A stretch of 17,003 nucleotides of DNA from an uncultured Ideonella sp. (lineage in GTDB: Bacteria > Pseudomonadota > Gammaproteobacteria > Burkholderiales > Burkholderiaceae). The notes under the pieces were generated by a model. It worked only from the letters and a program-made list of their open reading frames with translations, made no database searches and was not told the origin of the DNA. Location: the NCBI GenBank assembly GCA_946479475.1, contig CAMLGG010000099.1:1-17003 (forward strand), given 5' to 3'. Of the stretch, positions 13,162-17,003 are shown piece by piece (position 1 is the first letter of the stretch; every line of letters begins with the position of its first letter). The position numbers and the translations under genes are program-made.

Positions 13162-14124
13162 ATGGACGAACTGCACAAGTTTCTTTTCGACGGACTGCCG
13201 GTGCGCGGCATGCTGGTGCGCCTGAGCACCGGCTGGCAGGAGGTGCTGCGCCGGCGCGAGGTCGGTGGCGCCTTCGCGCCGCCCGTGCGCGACCTGCTCG
13301 GGGAGATGGCCGCCGCGGCCACGCTGATGCAGGCCAACATCAAGTTCAGCGGCTCGCTCATCCTCCAGGTCTTCGGCGACGGGCCGGTCAAGCTGGCCGT
13401 CGCCGAGGCCCGTTCGGACCTGAGCTTTCGAACCACCGCCAAGGTGGTCGGCGAGGTGCCGGCCGACGCCCGCCTGGAGGCGATGCTCAACGTGCACGGC
13501 AAGGGCCGCTGCGCGATCACGCTGGATCCCGGGCAGCGCCTGCCCGGCCAGCAGCCCTACCAGGGCATCGTGCCGCTTCATGGCGACAGGCGCGAGCCGC
13601 TCCAGCACCTGTCGCAGGTGCTGGAGCACTACATGCTGCAGTCCGAGCAGCTCGACACGCGCCTGGTGCTGGCGGCCGACGACAAGGTCGCTGCGGGGTT
13701 GTTGATCCAGCGACTGCCGGTCGCGGGCACGTCCAACCTTTCGGGCGTGAACGTGGCCAACGAGGACATGATCGGCCAGTCGGAGGATTTCAACCGCATC
13801 GCGCACCTGGCGGCGACGTTGACGCGAGAAGAGCTCCTGACCCTCGACGCCGAGACCATCCTGCGCCGCCTGTTCTGGGAAGAGCAGGTGCTGCGCTTCG
13901 AGCCGCTGGCGCCGAGCTTCTCGTGCTCGTGCTCGCGCGAGCGCGTGCGGGCAATGCTGGGGGGCCTGGGCCGGGAGGAGGCCGATTCGATCCTGGAGGA
14001 GCGAGGCGACATCGAGATCGGCTGCGACTTCTGCGGCCAGCAGTACCACTTCGATGCGGTCGACGTGGGCGAGCTGTTCACCCCCGGGCGCGACCAGCCG
14101 CCCGCTTCAACGTCGCTGCAGTAG
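13162..14124 (+). CDS. hslO: Redox-regulated molecular chaperone Hsp33
   Basis: Hsp33 is a cytosolic holdase switched on when oxidative stress, with unfolding, oxidises its zinc-binding cysteines and releases zinc. The 320-residue protein has the N-terminal substrate-binding domain, including FSGSLILQVFGDGPVKLAV near 60-77, and a C-terminal redox switch with C255-x-C257 and C288-x2-C291, the canonical CxC...CxxC spacing. The total length is slightly above the E. coli protein (about 292). ATG 13162 lies 12 bases after the gamma-carbonic anhydrase stop, without a strong ribosome-binding site, consistent with co-translation. Its last 18 bases overlap the 3' end of the convergent nicotinamide riboside kinase gene. 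Confidence 0.95.
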   Translation: MDELHKFLFDGLPVRGMLVRLSTGWQEVLRRREVGGAFAPPVRDLLGEMAAAATLMQANIKFSGSLILQVFGDGPVKLAVAEARSDLSFRTTAKVVGEVPADARLEAMLNVHGKGRCAITLDPGQRLPGQQPYQGIVPLHGDRREPLQHLSQVLEHYMLQSEQLDTRLVLAADDKVAAGLLIQRLPVAGTSNLSGVNVANEDMIGQSEDFNRIAHLAATLTREELLTLDAETILRRLFWEEQVLRFEPLAPSFSCSCSRERVRAMLGGLGREEADSILEERGDIEIGCDFCGQQYHFDAVDVGELFTPGRDQPPASTSLQ

Positions 14125-14802
14125 CCGCTGGCGCCTCGCGGCGTGCTCGCAATCGGGTGAATCGCAGGTTTCGCAGACCCAGCGCCATTCGGGCTGCGCG
14201 GCGTCACGGGCGGCAAGGCGGCTGAACAGGCCCTGAGCGGGCGCATCCGCGCGGCGCAGGTGGGGCGCGACAGCGTCGACGGCGGCCTCCAGGCGGGCCT
14301 CGCCGAGGCCGCCCACCACGACGAAGGGCAGGCCGGCGCCGATGAGCATCTCGCGCACGGCCGCGTCGACCGGCTCGCGCACATGCTCGCCATCGCGCAT
14401 GTGGCCATCGGCCCGCCAGGGGAGGTCCAGGGCCGTGAGCAGGGTCACCGTGCAGCGGTGCTGCCAGGCGAGCGCCTCCGCGTCCAGCGATCGGTCGCCG
14501 AAGATGTAGCGGTGGTAGACCGCGGTCATCAGGGGAGTGGTGTCGCAGACGACGATGTCATGCGATTGCGCGGCGGCTTCGATTCGCCGTGCCTGCTCGG
14601 CCGCGATGGCGGCCTGCTCGTGGGCCTGCGGGGTACGGCCTTGACGCTCGCACCACTCGCGCAGGTACTCGCCCACCGAGGTGCTGCGCCAGCCCGTGTC
14701 GAGGCACAGCCGCTCTGCCAACGCCCGGGCCAGCGTGCTCTTGCCGGTGCTCTCGGCGCCGACGATGGCGAGGATGACCGGTTCAGTGCGCGGTGTCGAC
14801 AT
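14107..14802 (-). CDS. NadR-type nicotinamide riboside kinase (AAA_28 ATPase)
   Basis: A 231-residue P-loop kinase resembling the ribosylnicotinamide kinase domain of NadR, which phosphorylates nicotinamide riboside to NMN. The Walker A loop is GAESTGKST at 15-23, the NadR-like form. GEYLREWCE (around 41-49) and the DTTPLMTAVYH stretch (around 82-92, a Walker-B-like Asp) follow the order seen in NadR. The HTH and adenylyltransferase domains of full-length NadR are absent, so NMN would need a separate adenylyltransferase such as NadD. The C terminus has an unusual cluster, C210-x2-C213-x4-C218, followed by a basic tail. The ATG at 14802 overlaps the pnuC end by 20 bases, which supports the substrate assignment. 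An upstream in-frame ATG (14853) lies deeper in pnuC and is less likely. The 3' end overlaps hslO by 18 bases. Confidence 0.85.
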   Translation of the reverse strand: MSTPRTEPVILAIVGAESTGKSTLARALAERLCLDTGWRSTSVGEYLREWCERQGRTPQAHEQAAIAAEQARRIEAAAQSHDIVVCDTTPLMTAVYHRYIFGDRSLDAEALAWQHRCTVTLLTALDLPWRADGHMRDGEHVREPVDAAVREMLIGAGLPFVVVGGLGEARLEAAVDAVAPHLRRADAPAQGLFSRLAARDAAQPEWRWVCETCDSPDCEHAARRQRLLQRR

Positions 14803-15424
14803 GGCCTTCGATCCTGACCCACGAGCGCCAGCCGGCGACGGACAGCACGGCAAAGACCGCGTAGAGCGCGACGGTGAGCCACAGGGCCTTGGCGCCGAAG
14901 AGTGCCAGGCTGACCAGGTTCACTGCCAGCCACACCGGCCAGTTCTCGATCAGCTTGCGGCCCAGCAGGAACTGGCCTGCGATGCTGCCGACGGTGGGCA
15001 GGGCGTCGAGCCAGGGCACGTCGGAATCCGTGAACCGCCCGAGCACGACGGCGAGCAGCGGCCAGGCGGCCAGCGTGAGGGTAGCCGCGGTCGCCGCCTG
15101 CCGCGGGCTCATGCGATGGACCTTGAGCGCAGCGCCCTGGCTGTCGTGCCCGCGCAGCCACTGCCACCAGCCCCAGCCTGCCACCGCGACGAAGAACAGC
15201 TGCAGGGAAGCCTCGCCGTACAGCTTGCTGTGCGCGAACAGCAGCGCGTAGAGCAGCGAGCTGATGATCGCCAGCGGCCAGCCCAGCGGGTTGACGCGCA
15301 TGTTGCACAACACCATCCAGACGGAGAGCGCGAAGCCCGCGACCTCCAGCCAGGTCGTCGGGCTGCCCCAGAGGGTGAAGGCTTCGGCCAGCAGCGGAGC
15401 CACGGCCTGCGACAGGCTGTCCAT
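14783..15424 (-). CDS. pnuC: Nicotinamide riboside transporter PnuC
   Basis: A 213-residue inner-membrane protein with about seven helices that brings in nicotinamide riboside by facilitated diffusion, trapped afterwards by phosphorylation. Family landmarks are TTWLEVAGFALSVWMVLCN (about 23-41), NPLGWPLAIISSLLYALLF (about 45-63), the Trp-rich GWGWWQWL (83-90), and RKLIENWPVWLAVNLVS (156-172), whose R...E.W..W...N pattern lines the substrate site in PnuC. The ATG at 15424 is 25 bases after the ftsB stop; no Shine-Dalgarno is clear. The overlapping downstream kinase gene supplies the trapping step. Confidence 0.92.
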   Translation of the reverse strand: MDSLSQAVAPLLAEAFTLWGSPTTWLEVAGFALSVWMVLCNMRVNPLGWPLAIISSLLYALLFAHSKLYGEASLQLFFVAVAGWGWWQWLRGHDSQGAALKVHRMSPRQAATAATLTLAAWPLLAVVLGRFTDSDVPWLDALPTVGSIAGQFLLGRKLIENWPVWLAVNLVSLALFGAKALWLTVALYAVFAVLSVAGWRSWVRIEGHVDTAH

Positions 15425-15449
15425 CAGGAGACTGCGAGGGGCAGAAGAA

Positions 15450-15731
15450 TCAGCGCGGCGCGCCGCTGCTGATGACGACCAGCATCTCGTCGGGGCGGAT
15501 CATGCCCAGCTCCCGCCGGGCCTTCTCCTCGACCATCTCGGTGCCCTCGCGCAGGTCGGCCACCTCGGCCTGCAGCTGCTCGTTGCGCGCACGTGCCTCG
15601 GCGTTCGCTGCCAGCTGCTCGCGCAGCTCGCTGCGCAGCGCCATCTCGCGCGGCTTGCCGCCCTTGCCGAACCACAGCTCGGCCTGCACGAGCACGAGCA
15701 GGGCGAGCAGGGCCAGGGGAAGCAGGCGCAC
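15450..15731 (-). CDS. ftsB: Cell division protein FtsB
   Basis: FtsB is a small bitopic protein of the FtsQLB complex that activates septal peptidoglycan synthesis. The 93 residues consist of a short cytoplasmic start, a membrane helix (about 4-20), and a periplasmic coiled coil (about 27-65, with the leucine-spaced LRSELREQLAANAEARARN region). The family ending follows, EEKARRELGMIRPDE (about 67-81). The start codon is GTG at 15731, the only one that keeps the whole membrane helix; AAAGG eight bases upstream supports it. It begins 13 bases after the eno stop; eno-ftsB is a conserved pair in beta- and gammaproteobacteria. Confidence 0.94.
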   Translation of the reverse strand: MRLLPLALLALLVLVQAELWFGKGGKPREMALRSELREQLAANAEARARNEQLQAEVADLREGTEMVEEKARRELGMIRPDEMLVVISSGAPR

Positions 15732-15744
15732 GAGAGTGCCTTTT

Positions 15745-17003
<1,259 letters not shown>

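Overview
The window is a very GC-rich, densely coded stretch of chromosome from a Gram-negative bacterium, most likely a betaproteobacterium of the order Burkholderiales. This rests on the eno-ftsB order, a trimeric porin of the Burkholderia/Comamonas type with a C-terminal Phe, queG/tsaE/amiC/mutL genes in proximity, and the overall style of the proteins. I see no insertion sequence, integrase of a mobile element, CRISPR array, tRNA or rRNA. Nearly every base is coding, and the longest gap is about 195 bases. This is core genome rather than an accessory island.

Layout. 1-1044 (-) is the N-terminal part of mutL. It is divergent from a two-gene unit, dedA then pabBC (1081-3620, +; a fused aminodeoxychorismate synthase/lyase for folate). 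Converging on that is tsaE-amiC (5488-3624, -), divergent from queG (5477-6622, +). Next come a carrier of the auxin-efflux family (7454-6552, -), xerD (7521-8450, +), a porin (9443-8499, -) with a clear terminator, and marC (9639-10232, +). They are followed by a membrane-anchored Ser/Thr protein kinase with a Cys-rich C terminus (11715-10234, -) and a DUF455 ferritin-like protein (12570-11779, -). Divergent from these is a gamma-carbonic anhydrase-hslO pair (12625-14124, +). The right end holds a minus-strand operon that runs eno (5' end cut off), ftsB, pnuC and a NadR-type nicotinamide riboside kinase (17003 to 14107).

How the genes work together. tRNA modification is represented twice (TsaE for t6A, QueG for queuosine). 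Cell-wall and division functions are AmiC (septal amidase), FtsB and XerD (chromosome dimer resolution). PnuC plus the kinase form a complete import-and-phosphorylate route for nicotinamide riboside, tied by overlapping reading frames and placed behind eno-ftsB. Hsp33 and gamma-carbonic anhydrase form a small transcription unit next to a ferritin-like protein.

The most notable non-coding signal is recurrent. Five start codons (mutL, dedA, queG, marC, DUF455) have a -10-like hexamer only 6-8 bases upstream and no Shine-Dalgarno sequence, which suggests leaderless transcripts. Other points are the tsaE-amiC/mutL cluster split by an inverted dedA-pabBC unit, a short perfect inverted repeat in the kinase promoter, and a Cys4 tail on the kinase. 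There are also paired GTTGCA repeats upstream of the TTG-initiated porin, and convergent genes that abut or overlap with almost no terminator space. I found no clearly new multi-gene system; the candidates above are modest and stated as such.
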